A DNA stretch of 64,000 nucleotides from Mangifera indica. Taxonomy: Eukaryota; Streptophyta; Magnoliopsida; Sapindales; Anacardiaceae. The notes under the pieces are model-generated. The model did no database searches. It worked only from the letters and a program-made list of their open reading frames with translations, and was not told the DNA's origin. The DNA lies in NCBI RefSeq assembly GCF_011075055.1, contig NC_058145.1:3753228-3817227 (forward strand), written 5' to 3'. Positions 48,291 through 60,049 of the stretch are shown here, piece by piece; the first letter of the stretch is position 1; the number at the start of each line of letters is the position of its first letter. The translations under genes were made by a program, and so were the position numbers.

Positions 48291-48980
48291 TTAGTTAAAG
48301 TTAAGGATAAAATTGTCTTTTTGATAATATTATTAAAAAGCTATATGATTAAATCTATTTATCTTCTAGATTTTAAAAACTAATATTTCACCTTGCATAA
48401 AGTTTTTCAATTTAAAAAAATCATATTCTCTCTCCCCCCCCCCCCCCCCCCCCCCCCCAAACCCTCTCCGACCACCATCTTTGTCTTTAACGACCATCAA
48501 GTCCACCCTAAATTATTGTTATTGAAGTCTTCTCACTGTTCGACCATTGAAAGATTGAAATTTCAGATGAGAATCATTTAATAATGTTGTTTAAATGAAT
48601 CGTTTGGATGTCGTCTAAACATATCGTTATCCAGATGATTTTTGTTTGGATTTCCAAATGACATGGCTTAGGGAGAGATAGTTGGACTTTTTTTCTAAGG
48701 ATTAGAGCTAAAAGTACTATCGTTGGTGACTAGAGATAGTGGCCAATGTTAGGAAGAAAAAAACTGTAAGTTTTGAAAGAAAAATATTATTTTTAAAAGT
48801 TTAAAAACTTAAAAAAAAATAAAGTTATTAATTTTTAAAATTTAAAACAGAAAATATAATAAATTTTTTTATTAAATAAAAATTTTAGTTTTAATTTTAT
48901 TTAAATTTTTAACAAAATTTTATTGATAAATAAATGTTTAAATTTTTAAATATTAAAGAGCTTCATTTCAAGATTTGGCC
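48184..48980. mobile_element. Mutator-type MITE, copy D, diverged
   Basis: The left end GGTCAAAAGACTTATTC and the arm sequence (TTTAATATT, CACC blocks) fit the family. A C25 run lies at 48434-48458 and a palindromic core (GTTTGGATGTCG, ATCCAGATG) at 48600-48680. The right end is unclear, reaching about GATTTGGCC at 48972-48980, where a hAT-type MITE has inserted. Confidence 0.6.
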
Positions 48981-48984
48981 ACAG

Positions 48985-49226
48985 TAGGGCTTGGCCGAGC
49001 TCGATTTTTTATTAAAAATTTTTATACAAAATAACATCGTTTTGATCAATATATATTAAAAACGATATCGTTTTGATAACGAAAAATTAAACGAACCGAA
49101 CCGAACTGGAGCTCGAAACGAGCTAGCCTTAACCGAGCTCGAGCTCGAACTTGAGTTGCTCATATATGAACTGAGCCGAGCTCAAACTCAAACGAGCCGA
49201 ACTCGACTCAGCTCGAATCCACCCTT
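48985..49226. mobile_element. hAT-type MITE upstream of the pseudokinase gene
   Basis: A 242-bp element with ends TAGGGCTTGGCCGAGCTCG and CAGCTCGAATCCACCCTT. It is flanked by GGCCACAG (48977-48984) and AGCCACAG (49227-49234), an 8-bp duplication with one mismatch. It is rich in GAGCTCGA and CGAACCGAAC motifs. It ends about 450 bp before the start codon at 49681. Confidence 0.8.
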
Positions 49227-49234
49227 AGCCACAG

Positions 49235-49680
49235 ATAAATCAGAAGCCTGAATTTGATATACCGCAGTCAAATTACCAAAACCATCACATGGCTGATGTC
49301 TACATCTGTCTTTCTTGCTGGATTCTGTTAAAAGTATTTTTGCTCTTCTCTTTCTTTTTATTTTCTTTTTCATTTCATTTCTCCCTGCAAACTACAAATC
49401 TTTCTCTCTTTCTTTCATTTTCTTCCTTGATCCAAAGTCCTAATTATTCTTCTTTTCTTTTTCAAAAATTAAAAGCATTGGGTTCCTTACTCTTCCACAA
49501 AGTTCATATCTATCTTCATCTTCTTGTCTTGTAGTCCCGATTTACTGTACCATTTCCATGAAAATCAACTAAGCACTCTGTACTTCCATTAAAACATTTT
49601 CTTTCTGTTTTTTGCATTCTACCCAGATCTTGTTTCTTTCTTTTTGCCAACTCGCCTGATAAAATTACCAGTCTCATGAA
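49235..49680 (+). promoter_or_regulatory. promoter and 5' UTR of the pseudokinase gene
   Basis: A long pyrimidine-rich leader (CTTTCTTTTTATTTTC, TTTCTCTCTTTC) from about 49330 onward, typical of plant 5' UTRs. No clear TATA box was chosen. An upstream ATG at 49676 overlaps the main start. Confidence 0.45.
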
Positions 49681-49684
49681 ATGA
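49676..49684 (+). promoter_or_regulatory. two-codon upstream ORF overlapping the start codon
   Basis: ATGAAATGA: the ATG at 49676-49678 is followed by one Lys codon, and its TGA (49682-49684) overlaps the main ATG (49681-49683). A minimal uORF of this kind could allow termination-reinitiation or leaky scanning; whether it is used is unknown. Confidence 0.5.
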
Positions 49685-51581
49685 GAAACACCCATTTGCT
49701 GGAACTAGTTCTTGGACTAACTTCAGCCGCTGTTTTCATCGTTTTCATTGTCATAGTTTTCTTTTACCGCAGAAGACCTAGAAAAGATGAGCAGGATGAC
49801 TTGGAAGCGAAGAATAAGCAAAAAAATGGAGAGAAGGACATTGAAAGAGAGGATCTTGTGACGTTCCAGGGAGGTGAAGATCTCACAATCAAGGACATTC
49901 TTGATGCGCCTGGAGAAGTCATAGGTAAATCAAATTATGGGACTTTGTACAAGGCCCTGTTGCAGAGGAGTGGCTCGGTGAGGTTGCTGAGGTTCCTGAG
50001 GCCTATGTGTGCCGCTAGAGATAAGGAGTTTGGTGATTTGATTGAGTTGTTGGGGTGCATCAGACACTCCAATTTGGTGCCTCTTTTGGGATTTTATGCG
50101 GGGTCGAGAGGTGAGAAGCTCCTTGTTCATCCATTTTATAAGCATGGGAATCTAGCTGAGTTTATTAGAGGTGAGATTCTTATGTTTGTTTCATTTTCAT
50201 AGAGAAGTTTTAGATTTTTTTTTCTTCTGGGTTATATGTACACTTGATTCAATTTGAGGACAGATTTTTTTTCCTTAATATAGTTTTTATCCATTTCTTC
50301 AGCAACCCATTTTAGATTAAATGGGTTCTGTTATTTGTTTCAAAATCTGGAAAAAAATTTGATTGAATCAAGGTGATAGTGCTTGAACTTTACTCATTTA
50401 GAAGCAAAATACTTGACTGAATTTTTTTTTAGCAGCAACTTTAGAACATTACATGGAGTTCTTTTAGAATCCTCTTTTGAGTTCTTTAGCATCTTATCAT
50501 TGTTCTGCTGGGATTTGACACTGAATTTTTCATTTGCTTGAGTTGATGTTTTGCTTTGCCTTGTGAATTTCAATTTACTTGTTTATTTTGGCATCTTTTA
50601 ACTTGTACCAGCCATAAAAGTTAAACAAGTTGTAAACTTTAATCAATTTAATTTGTCGTTTAACTCCAATTTCTGATGATGATAGCAGCTTCTCATATTG
50701 ATCTTATTATACTGTGTCTTTTCCTTCGTATCCTTTTACAAGGGTTTCTTAAATTGATGAAAAACTTTGGATTTCTTTGTGCACGTGTTCACAAGCAATA
50801 TCTGGTTTCTTTGTGGCATAATTTACAGTGTCGGTACCTACCTTTGTCCTTTTCCCTTTTCCTTCACTTGTTGAAAAAGATTTTGAAATCTTTTTACCAC
50901 AATCCTAAGTTTCTAGCAGTTGTATTTTCTTATTGTACTTTTAGCTGCATAGTGTACATTTTGAATAAATTCTGTTTCCCATGTGCAGGCGGAAATGGCG
51001 AGTCTCACAAATGGACCATCATTTACGGAATCTCCATTGGAATAGCTAGAGGATTAGATTATCTCCACACAGGATTGCCTAAGCCCATACTTCATGGAAA
51101 CCTTAAGTCGAGGAATATATTATTGGATCGGAATTACCAGCCATATGTCTCTGATTTTGGTTTACATCTTCTATTGAATCCTGCTGTTGGACAAGAAATG
51201 CTTGAAGCTTCGGCTTCTCAGGGGTACAAAGCTCCTGAGCTTATTAAAATGAAGGATGTAAGTAAAGAGACTGATATTTACAGTCTTGGGGTGATTTTGC
51301 TTGAATTGCTGTCAGGAAAGGAACCGATCAATGAGAATCCACTTCCTGACGATGACTTTTATCTGCTAAATTTTATGCGAAATGCACTGCTTGATCACAG
51401 AATCTCGGATTTGTATCATCCAGACATGCTTCTAAGCAAAAACAATGGTCATGAAAACCCAGTTACTGAAGAATGCATTCTCAAATTCTTTCGGCTTGCC
51501 ATTTCTTGTTGTTCTCCTTTGCCTTCTCTTAGACCAAACACTAAACAAGTCCTATGGAAGCTTGAAGAAATTCGAAAATAG
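49681..51581 (+). CDS. membrane-anchored receptor-like pseudokinase, TMKL1-like, no ectodomain
   Basis: Exons 49681-50170 and 50989-51581 (GT..AG, phase 1) give 1083 nt, 360 aa. Residues about 7-28 form one transmembrane helix, followed by RRRPRKDE, so the kinase part faces the cytosol. The domain (about 65-360) resembles LRR receptor kinases of the TMKL1 type: FQGGEDLT, GKSNYGTLYKA (P-loop), HSNLVPLLGFYAG, HGNLKSRNILLD, SDFGLHLLL, QGYKAPEL, DIYSLGVILLELLSGKEP and a final LRPNTKQVLWKLEEI. Catalytic residues are changed: the HRD motif is HGN (no catalytic Asp), and the usual VAIK Lys region reads SVRLLRFLR. It is therefore probably a signalling scaffold rather than an active kinase. The length fits the short subfamily without extracellular repeats. 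The start fits the membrane helix. The intron is 818 bp. The gene appears functional. Confidence 0.9.
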
Positions 51582-51780
51582 GAATTTTGTCATTTTGCTG
51601 AAATTGAACTTCACATTGGCGGTAGGCCATTGTAAGGTTGATTTCTGGCTGATTTATCTATATTTAAAATTTTCTAACATAGTCATGTTTGATAGTGTGA
51701 CAATAGTGATGATAATGGCATATGTGAGGAGACATGAAAATTGTATTTTTATTAAAGCAAAAAGTTGAAAATATATGGCT
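51582..51780 (+). other. 3' UTR of the pseudokinase gene
   Basis: AT-rich sequence after the stop with a likely poly(A) region around TTTTTATTAAAGC at 51744-51756. Open frames here are chance. Confidence 0.4.
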
Positions 51781-53299
51781 ATGGAACAAAGATTGTAGAA
51801 TTGGTGATGTGGATATTGTTTGAGAAAGTTGATTGCTGGCTATTCTTTTGTCTCAAAGGATGCACATTTTAGCCATATATCCAACAAGCCTAACATAATT
51901 GGTGAAAGGATCTGTCGGATACCAATATCAACAGCAGAAGATGGTGCATCTATTTTGGTCCCAGCTTGAGCATGGGGAGGCACATAATTTGTGAGAAAGA
52001 GTCAAATTTTCAACCGGAAAAGTGTTCGATTCTTCTTAGACCTCAGTATTCGACCCTCTACAGTGTTTGGATATATGCATGAAGAATAAAGTAGAACATT
52101 TTACCTCTTCAGGGATTTTGAAGAAAAACTCATGTCTTTGTTTGTCACAGCAAAAGGTCAGTGTCCAAACTCTTAACGCTACACTTACTGTACGTATAAA
52201 TTTGCAGTTTCATAGTCGATGGTTGGTTCGTTCTTTGACCTACTTCTTGAATTACCATAGCATTGGTATCATTGTGATATTTTGCTTCTAGATTTGTTCT
52301 GATTAATTAGAATCTTGTGAATTATACATTCAACCAAATACATGTGCTTTTATATATCAAATATACCGTGCAGAACCTCCTTATGTTGAAGCCTTCAAAT
52401 GTTTAGCTTTCATGGAGAGCTTACTGAAGGAATTCAATCTCTAGTTGGGCTGTGAAGAAGAGTACTTATTCATAATATTTTATATAATAAGTTAAGACTG
52501 GTACTTTGTGATGCCTTTTGCCTGCAGTTTCTGCAACTTTATTGGCCCACTGCTCATTCTCTTTTCCTTTTAATTCTTTTGGATGATTAGTGGGAGAATT
52601 TCTAATATCTTCAGCCACTAAATCAAAGCACTAATTCATTGTCCTTACTAATGGAAGATTTGAAGTAATTTTATCAAGATCTTTGCCTCCATTTACTTCA
52701 ACAAAGTTGCCACAAAATTTCAATATTGGAGCCTTTTCCTTGTGACATGGAAACTGCTTTTTCTGAAAATAGTTGTCAGTGCTTTTCTGTAAAGTGCCTC
52801 AAAAGCATATCACAAAATGAAAATGTTTTCTGCTATGATGGAATTGGTTAACAAACTTTCTTTGGTCAAATTTGGGATATGCATCTTGCACATTTCTGTT
52901 AAATTTTACACTAATTATCTGTTTCTAAATCATATTATCAGATTCATGAAACATCTCTTTCAATTATCTAATACTAGGGTCAGCCAAAACAGAAACGCAT
53001 GAAGTGTTGACAATTTGATCCAGGCTTTTACTTGACAACACAATTCAATTAACTGATAAGTACTCTAAATACTAACTTTAAATTAACTGATAACAACTCT
53101 GTTGAAATGAATTGTGAAAAAAATTATAGGGGTGTAAATGATTTTTTCTAAAACCTATTAGGGGAACATGAATATTTTTCCCTACCTTGTTGCAGAAAAT
53201 CATCATATTTACTCCATATATTTTGAAAATATAACAATAATCCCAATAGAATGTATATGACATTTACACCTTGTGTGTTGTTTAGTATATAACTGTAAT
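51781..53299. other. intergenic, no recognised gene
   Basis: Composition between 51850 and 52450 is like a transcribed region, but no frame gives a known protein and no RNA gene was seen. The rest is AT-rich. Confidence 0.35.
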
Positions 53300-53700
53300 T
53301 TTTGAAATTAATATGGAAATTTTAAAAATATAAAATCATTACAAACTTATTTGAATTTTAAAAACCCCCCTTACAATTTTCTTTGCCGACCATAAAATTT
53401 TTTAAAAATTACATTTTTCTTCTATACACTTGATTATGTTTCATTGGCACCCTTTTTTAATATTTTTACTATAATATTTTTTATTATTTTAAAATGACAT
53501 TAATACAAATTAGGGTATTAAATTCCTTTTAAAAAATTTAAGGACAAAGTGTTTTTAGTTTGAGGGTTTTTCTGTCTTTTCAATAATCTTATTAAAAATT
53601 TAACAAACTTTGTAAACAAATTTAATAGATAAGTGAGAAATTGATTTTTTTTTTAAACTTAAAAGATATGAATCTGACATTTCATCAAACCTAAACAGTT
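53300..53700. mobile_element. diverged MITE arm remnant
   Basis: Ends near AAACAGTTATTTGGCC (53684-53699). The segment AAATTTAACAAACTTTGTAAACAAATTTAATAG parallels 5080-5115, so the two remnants are related. No left partner is clear. Confidence 0.4.
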
Positions 53701-54146
53701 ATTTGGCCTACTTTTAAACTTGAAAATGATAGTATATATAGATTTACAACATTAATGCTTTTTTGAAGTTTATTTTTATTTTATCAAAATAATAATTGAT
53801 GAACTAACAATACAAATACATGTACAAATGTGGATGTGAAGTTAGGTGAATAAATGATTTTAAATAAAAAATTAAATAATATTCCATCAAACAATAATAT
53901 CTTTATACTTAATACTTATAATTAATACGTATGTTGCACTTTTTTATTATGTTGCTGCCTTGGTCGTGCCATTGAGAATTCCAATAAAAAAGATTAGTGT
54001 CCCCTGGAATTATGGGCTCGTTTAGTTGGGCTCCAAGAGTTAATTCATTTTTACCCTGGGGTTTAATATGTAGAGTATAGATCTTGTTGTTTCAAAACCA
54101 GGAAATTCCCCCCGAGATTTAACTCATGTGAAAAATGAAATGACAG
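53701..54146. other. no gene seen
   Basis: AT-rich, then a slightly GC-richer piece at 54000-54130 with CCCCTGGAATTATGGGC and CCCCCCGAGATTTAAC. No coding sequence. Confidence 0.35.
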
Positions 54147-54155
54147 AATATCCAA

Positions 54156-54944
54156 GGCCAAAGGACTATTTCCCACCTAAGGTATGCTGTTTTTTCAAGT
54201 TTTTTCTAATTAATTTTGAAAATCTCATTTACCGACCTGTGGAATGTCAAAATTAACAGTTTCAAGGACAAAATTATTATTTTGTCTGTATTATTAAAAA
54301 TAAACTTAAATTTGATTTTATTTTCCTCCCTAAACTCTAAAAACTAATAATTTTTCTCAATCCAAGTTTTCAAAAACAACATTTTCTCCCCTAGGATTTT
54401 CAATTTTTCAAATTCAATTTTTCGACGCCGTTTCTTTCTCTCCAGCGACCTCTAGGTGATGCCTCTTCCTCTTCGACGCGAGCTTTTTCTAATGGCTTTC
54501 CTGGGCGTGATTGTTTACTAAGACGAGTCGTCTTCCTCAAATGAAGACGAATTGTCTTCGTTGACGACGAGGACTCTTCGTCGACGAAGACCTCGTCTTC
54601 TTCTCTTGACAAAGACGACTCGTCTTCGTCGACGACCACGCCTGAAAGAGCCGTCGGAAGGAGACCACGCCAGAGAGGAAAAGGCGTCACCTGGAGGTCG
54701 CTGAGAGGAAGAAACGACATCGAAAATTTGAATCTGAAAATTGGAAACCTAGGGGGGAAAATGCTAGTTTTTAAAACTTAGGTTGGGGAAAATTGTTAGT
54801 TTTTAGGGTTTAAGAGGGGAAAATAATATAACTAACGGACTCAGTTAATTTTAACAGTCTATGGGTGGATAAATGAGATTTTCAAAGTTAATGGGGGAAA
54901 ATTGAGAAATGTGCATACTTTTGGCGGGAAATAGTCGTTTGGCC
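54156..54944. mobile_element. Mutator-type MITE, copy E (789 bp)
   Basis: The cleanest copy. Termini are GGCCAAAGGACTATTTCCC and GGGAAATAGTCGTTTGGCC, arms about 270 bp. A perfect 9-bp target duplication AATATCCAA lies at 54147-54155 and 54945-54953. The core (54420-54720) is built from GACGA/TCGTC and GAAGA/TCTTC palindromes. It gives a 106-codon minus-strand frame of Glu/Ser/Arg-rich sequence, which I take as chance. Confidence 0.9.
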
Positions 54945-54953
54945 AATATCCAA

Positions 54954-55400
54954 ATAGTATGAAGTGCCTTGCAATCCAAATGCAAGCCCAATTCCAAGCT
55001 AGTATGTGAAATGAAATGAACATTGGCTTTATCCTAATTGGTTTGGTTTAATTTGAAATAGACTACTAATTATTTTCAATAACAATTTATTTGCAGTATC
55101 ATTTGTTTGAACAATATTATGTATATACACTTTTTAGTATAAAATTAAATACATAAATAATGTATCATCATGTGATTGAATTGAATGTTATTTTATCATT
55201 AATTTAAAATCATTCAATTATATAATAACATATTATCTGTGTATTTAATTATGTACTAAAAAATATGTATATAGCTTTATTGTGTTTGTTAACGCAGTTA
55301 CCAAGATCACAAAGGCCAATATTTTTGTAATGTTGCTTTACTGACTTTTTATTCCCCCATTAATACTCAAATTATAAATCAAATCCAACATAAACATCCT
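54954..55400. other. no gene seen
   Basis: AT-rich intergenic sequence. Nothing supportable. Confidence 0.4.
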
Positions 55401-55419
55401 CAAACACAAGCATGGATCT

Positions 55420-55989
55420 TAATATGTTGAAAAACATGAAAACGTTCCCATTCAAGTCCACCCACATCAAATTCAGTTGGAGCAAAATCATGAATCTTCT
55501 TGAAGCTCTGATCCTTGAATTTGTAATGGATTACTTTCTTATAATATAATTTGCGGGATACAACCTTGTAATTTTATTGAACCTTTATCAATAAAACAAG
55601 CTTCCATCCTTTAAGCTTTAATGGTACCAGAGCTTGGGCTTGAACATTCGAAGGTTCATCTTTGCACATAGATGTTCTTGGCTTATGCAGAATGTCAACA
55701 GAAACTACAAGCAGTACTGCAGCTTCGTCAAGGAGGAATGAAAAGGTCTCTCACTATCAGTTAAGTCGCTTTGACAGACCTAGGGATTAGTTGGTAACCC
55801 ATTCGCTCAAAGGAATGAACTACTCTATATGGAGAAGACTGATGATGAATGCCTTGATCTCTAAGCATAAAATCTGTTTTGTAGATAGAAATTTGCTTAA
55901 GCAACCAGCTGGAGATCTAAAAGAAGAAGATTGGATCACATACGATTCAATGGTTATGTCTTGGGTATTAAACTCGCTCAATGAAGAAA
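55420..55989 (+). mobile_element. copia element: LTR end, primer-binding site and start of gag
   Basis: TGGTACCAGAGC at 55622-55633 is one base off the initiator-Met tRNA primer site typical of plant copia elements. An LTR-like tail with AATAAAAC lies just before it. From ATG 55691 the reading gives MSTETTSSTAASSRRNE, then MNYSIWRRLMMNALISKHK and MVMSWVLNSLNEE, the N-terminal gag pattern of plant copia. One stop occurs near 55788. A MITE interrupts it at 55990. Confidence 0.75.
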
Positions 55990-56875
55990 GGCCAAAGGTA
56001 TATTTTCCACCCAAGTTTAAGTGTGTTCTTAAAGTCACACTAATAGAATTTAAAAAACTCAAAGTCTCATCTATAACATTACTATCGTTAAAATTCTTAG
56101 TTAAAAAAAAGGGTAAAATTATTATTTTATTAATAATATTAAAAAATATAAAATTTATTAATTCCCCCTTAAGTTTTAAAAACTAATAATTTCACCCCTA
56201 ATTAAAGTTTTCTAACTTTGAAAAGTCATATTTTCCCCCCAAATTTTTTCTTCACCTCTCTGGTGCCGACGACTTCCACTCTGCACCCTAAACCATTGGT
56301 CGATGCATGTAGACAAATCTGGAACCGATTTCTTCATTGGAGACGAAGAGATCGACAAGATCTGGACTCTTAGTCGACGAAGAGATGACGAAGCGTCCAG
56401 ATCTCCTCGTCGATGAAATGAAGAGATCCAGATCTCTTTGTCGATGAAACGAAGAGATCCAGATCTCTTTGTCGATGAAGAGATCTGAATCTCTTCGCCT
56501 AGATTTCTTCGTTTGACGAAGAGATCCATATCTCTTCATTAGCCAACAAGCTTCGTCGTCGTCATCCTTTTCAGATCGTTGGAGAAAGTGGCTAGAGGGG
56601 AAGAAAAAAATTCAAAGGTTTTGGGGGGAAAATGTGATTTTTTAAAGTTTAAAAACTTTTGAAGGGGTGAAATATTAGTTTTTAAAATTTAGGAGAGAAA
56701 AATATAATAAATTTTATATTTTTTAATATTATTAATAAAATAACGATTTTACTTCTGTATTTAATTAAAAATTTTAACTTTAGTTGATCAATAGGTGAGA
56801 TTTTGGATTTTTTAAATCCCATGGGTATGACTTTGAAGTCGCACCTAAACTTGGGTGGGAAATAGCTCTTTGGCC
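55990..56875. mobile_element. Mutator-type MITE, copy F (886 bp), inside copia gag
   Basis: Termini GGCCAAAGGTATATTTTCC and GGGAAATAGCTCTTTGGCC. The flanks ATGAAGAAA (55981-55989) and ATGAAGAAT (56876-56884) are a 9-bp target duplication with one mismatch. The core at 56330-56540 has a 31-bp repeat (GAAGAGATCCAGATCTC at 56420 and 56451) and many GACGAAGAGAT palindromes. Confidence 0.85.
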
Positions 56876-57780
56876 ATGAAGAATTCCATGAGAGTGTCGA
56901 ATATTATGACTTTTGGGATGTAGAGATATGGGCATATGTGGCTTAACTTGTAATGAAAAGGGCTTAAATGTAATTGACTATTGTTGGGGTTATGTGGCAT
57001 TTATGGCAGGGGTGAAATAGTCATTTCGATGGTCAGATATTTTATCAACCCTTGGTATAAAACCCAAGGTTATTCAGTCAAATAGAAATCGAGAGAATTC
57101 TGCTCCAGTATTCATCTTCTTATTTTATGCTAGGGTTTTCTATACATAGAGAAAACTATAAGGTGTTCTTTGATCTTGTGTGAGTTTCGATGAGTATTGT
57201 GGTTGTGTATCAGTGTTGCTCTATGACAAAGTGATTGCGGTCACATTTCTTGTATGGATCAAAGTTTGTTTGTATTGTAAATTGAATGTCTACTTGTTAT
57301 AGCAGATTCGATTAGATGATCTCCTTTGCCTTGGATGTAGGGTTTCAATTGAGAAACCCCAACCAAATAAATGTTCAGTTGCATTATTTTGCATTCTGGA
57401 TATTTTCTTTCATATTATTTGTTACTAAAATCTGATTGTATGGATCCTTATACAAGGGAGAATTGGAAAGTGTTTTTCACAAGGTAGTAGACCAGACATT
57501 ACCAATACAAGACAAGAAAATCTGTCAATTTCAACCTATTATGCTAAGATAAGGGGCCTTTAGGAGAGATGGGAGGCTTAATTTGCTAAACCTCACAAGA
57601 CAAGATGTGGAAGTTGCACTTGTGGAGTAACGATCAAGGAGAGTGAAGAAGAGAAAATACATCAGTTTCTTATGGAGTTAAAAACAAGAACATAGATTTA
57701 AGAATCAAAAAGTGTCTCACCATGGTGTCTGCATCAACAATAATTCTTTCATTCAAGAAAGCCATTTCAAATTTAAACAT
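56876..57780 (+). mobile_element. copia gag remainder with an LTR-like interruption
   Basis: 56880-56930 resumes gag (HESVEYYDFWDVEIW in frame). From about 57480 more gag-like sequence appears, with CGSCTCGV and EEEKIHQFLMELK near 57610-57680 in shifted frames. Between them, about 550 bp has the look of an LTR (GGTATAAAACCC at 57054-57065, then a leader-like tract) and is probably a further insertion. Its ends were not defined. Confidence 0.5.
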
Positions 57781-58261
57781 GCAGTAGAAATATAATCACC
57801 AAGTTTTTCAGCACATTTGGAAGCGTTTAGAAACAATTATGACTGTGTTATTACTATAATTATAAGCTTATATATAAAATTAAAAACAAAAATTAATATT
57901 TGCAAAATTGTGGAAAAGATAAACATTATCGAATTAAATAAAAAAATAAGCAACTTTTATGTCTTCTTTAAAAATTTTCATAAATTAAAAAATTGTAATT
58001 AAAGAAAATAATTGTAAAGTGGGAGGCCAATAGGCCTTTATATTTTACCAAAAAACATAATCATATTATACATTTTATATTGACAGAGTTTGAATGAAAA
58101 AATACTGCATACTAATTCTCATTACAATACATATATTTATACAAATACAAGGCTAACCTTTAGGCTAAAGTCAATCAACCTAATTGGAATACTAATATCA
58201 TAAAAATACTAGCTAATATAGGGAATAAACTATAAGAATGATATGTAGAGATCCTATATAT
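57781..58261. other. AT-rich, probable copia LTR flank
   Basis: No coding sequence. 58010-58260 precedes the minus-strand copia pol fragment on its 3' side and probably contains its LTR; the boundary is not visible. Confidence 0.3.
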
Positions 58262-58420
58262 TCTGAAACTCCCTGCAAGCTGGAGCATGCAAGTTTCATA
58301 CACCCAGCTTGCGATGTAAAAGAAGAAATCGGTGTTTATTAACAGATTTAATAAGAAGATCGCCTAACTGGTGAATAGTAGTGATAGGCAAAGGACGAGG
58401 AATACTATCAAACATACTAA
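58262..58420 (-). pseudogene. copia pol C-terminal (RNase H end) fragment
   Basis: On the minus strand it reads PLPITTIHQLGDLLIKSVN, then HRFLLLHRKLGVYETC, the pattern of the last part of plant copia polyproteins (Q-x-AD-x-x-TK ... KLGV). Only about 50 residues remain. Its orientation is opposite to the gag at 55691, so it is a separate element. Confidence 0.65.
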
Positions 58421-59540
58421 TGGTATAAAGACATTATAATACATATAACACACTGCCAAACATCATTTAACATTCTGCATAGTATTATAGAATAAAAATT
58501 ATTTTTATTCTTGATCAACTTTGAAATTAAATTTTAGTAGACTATGTACCAACCCAGAGTTGTAAGCGGGCAAGTTTCTATACTGTCCAATCACTGATCC
58601 AATCGTTTCTGACTTTCTGTTGTTCTTTGCCACTATTTCCATCAATTATTATCTGTAAGAAACGCTAACCAATTATCCCATTTTCAACGAAGAAAAAAGA
58701 AAAAAAAGAAAAGTCAAGAGATAGGATATTCCCTTGAGAAGCTAAGTCTAATATAAATTAGAAGATAAACATTGTTTACCATCAAATATATTAAAAATGT
58801 TTGCGTATGACTTCAATTCTCTTCCATTTCTATTTAATTATATTTACAACATATTCTCTGCTTTTTTTCAATCTAACATTTTTTCATTATGTTTCTCATC
58901 AACATGGCCTCATAAGATCATATGGATAAAATGGGAAAATTTCTTCAAATTTTAAACTGTTAAATTACAAAGTAAACAGTTTATTATTTAATTATGGATA
59001 AAATTATGTATACAAATAAATTATACAAACTTATTCATACAAACAAAGATGATAATTTATGATTAAATGATATAATTGTTTACTATTTTACTTTTTCTCC
59101 TACTTAAAAATCATTAAATAGGTTCTATGACTTCAAATTGTATAAATAAATTTGTATATGTGATATTAATTTTTTATTGTATTGTAAGACTCATTCACAT
59201 ATACTCTAATCTTCCAACTAATTCGAATTACTTGAACTAATTAGACTAAATTCCTTTCAGGTGTGAGAGAAGAATAAAAAATCTTTGAGAGTCAAATTTA
59301 CCTATAAATTTGTATCAAAATTGTCTTTAAGTTATAATAACCTAACACAAATGTAAAAGTCATATTCTGTTATGAAAGGATGTCTTCCCACATAATAAAA
59401 TGAAAGGAAATTGGATATGTTAAGTATCCTTTTATGATTTTGAGTGTGTATGCATTTATAAAAAAGTCAAATTTTTTGGCTTATAGGGTGGTGGGTCCCC
59501 CTATAATTAACTCACTTAGATATAGTTGACTGAGAAAAAA
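58421..59540. other. no gene seen
   Basis: AT-rich sequence with an A-rich purine run at 58688-58712. Nothing supportable. Confidence 0.4.
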
Positions 59541-59551
59541 TAATGATACAA

Positions 59552-60046
59552 TTAATAAGGGGGCATTTGCTTCAATTTATAGAAAAGTTTATTATGAGAA
59601 TTTATACTATTATTATTTTGTTTGGCTTTGAAATAATAAAAGATTTTGATAATTTTTTTATTACTAATAATGATATTATAGATAATATAAGAGGTGATCT
59701 GATTATTAACTTTACATTAGCTATCAAAAAATTATCAAGGTAATTTTGATTTTATTATAATTATATTTTTATTTGTTAATTTTTTAAGATAAAAATAATC
59801 TTATTTTTAATTAATATAACAAGTAACATAAAAAATATTTTAAAATAATTATATCTAAAGACATTTAAATAAAATATTATATTAGTATTATTTTATTATC
59901 TTTAACCAAACATAATAATTATTTATACTTACTAAATTTTATTAAACATATAAATAATTTATACTCAATAATATTTTAGATAATTTATCTTCAAGGTAAT
60001 CTTTTAATTTTGGTTATAAAATATTATCTAAACTAAATGCACAATG
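59552..60046. mobile_element. MITE related to the one in BRF1 intron 7
   Basis: Left end AGGGGGCATTTGCTTC and right end CTAAACTAAATGCAC. Inner sequence shared with 15086-15561 includes GATCTGATTATTAAC, AATTAATATAACAAGTAACAT and AAGGTAATCTTTTA. Non-coding. Confidence 0.6.
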
Positions 60047-60049
60047 TTA

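Noticed and set aside
54400..54720. 106-codon Glu/Ser/Arg-rich frame
   Set aside because: Produced by the GACGAAG palindromes in the core of MITE E; both strands give such frames.
56212..56539. 105- and 83-codon overlapping frames
   Set aside because: Both come from the 31-bp repeats in the core of MITE F.
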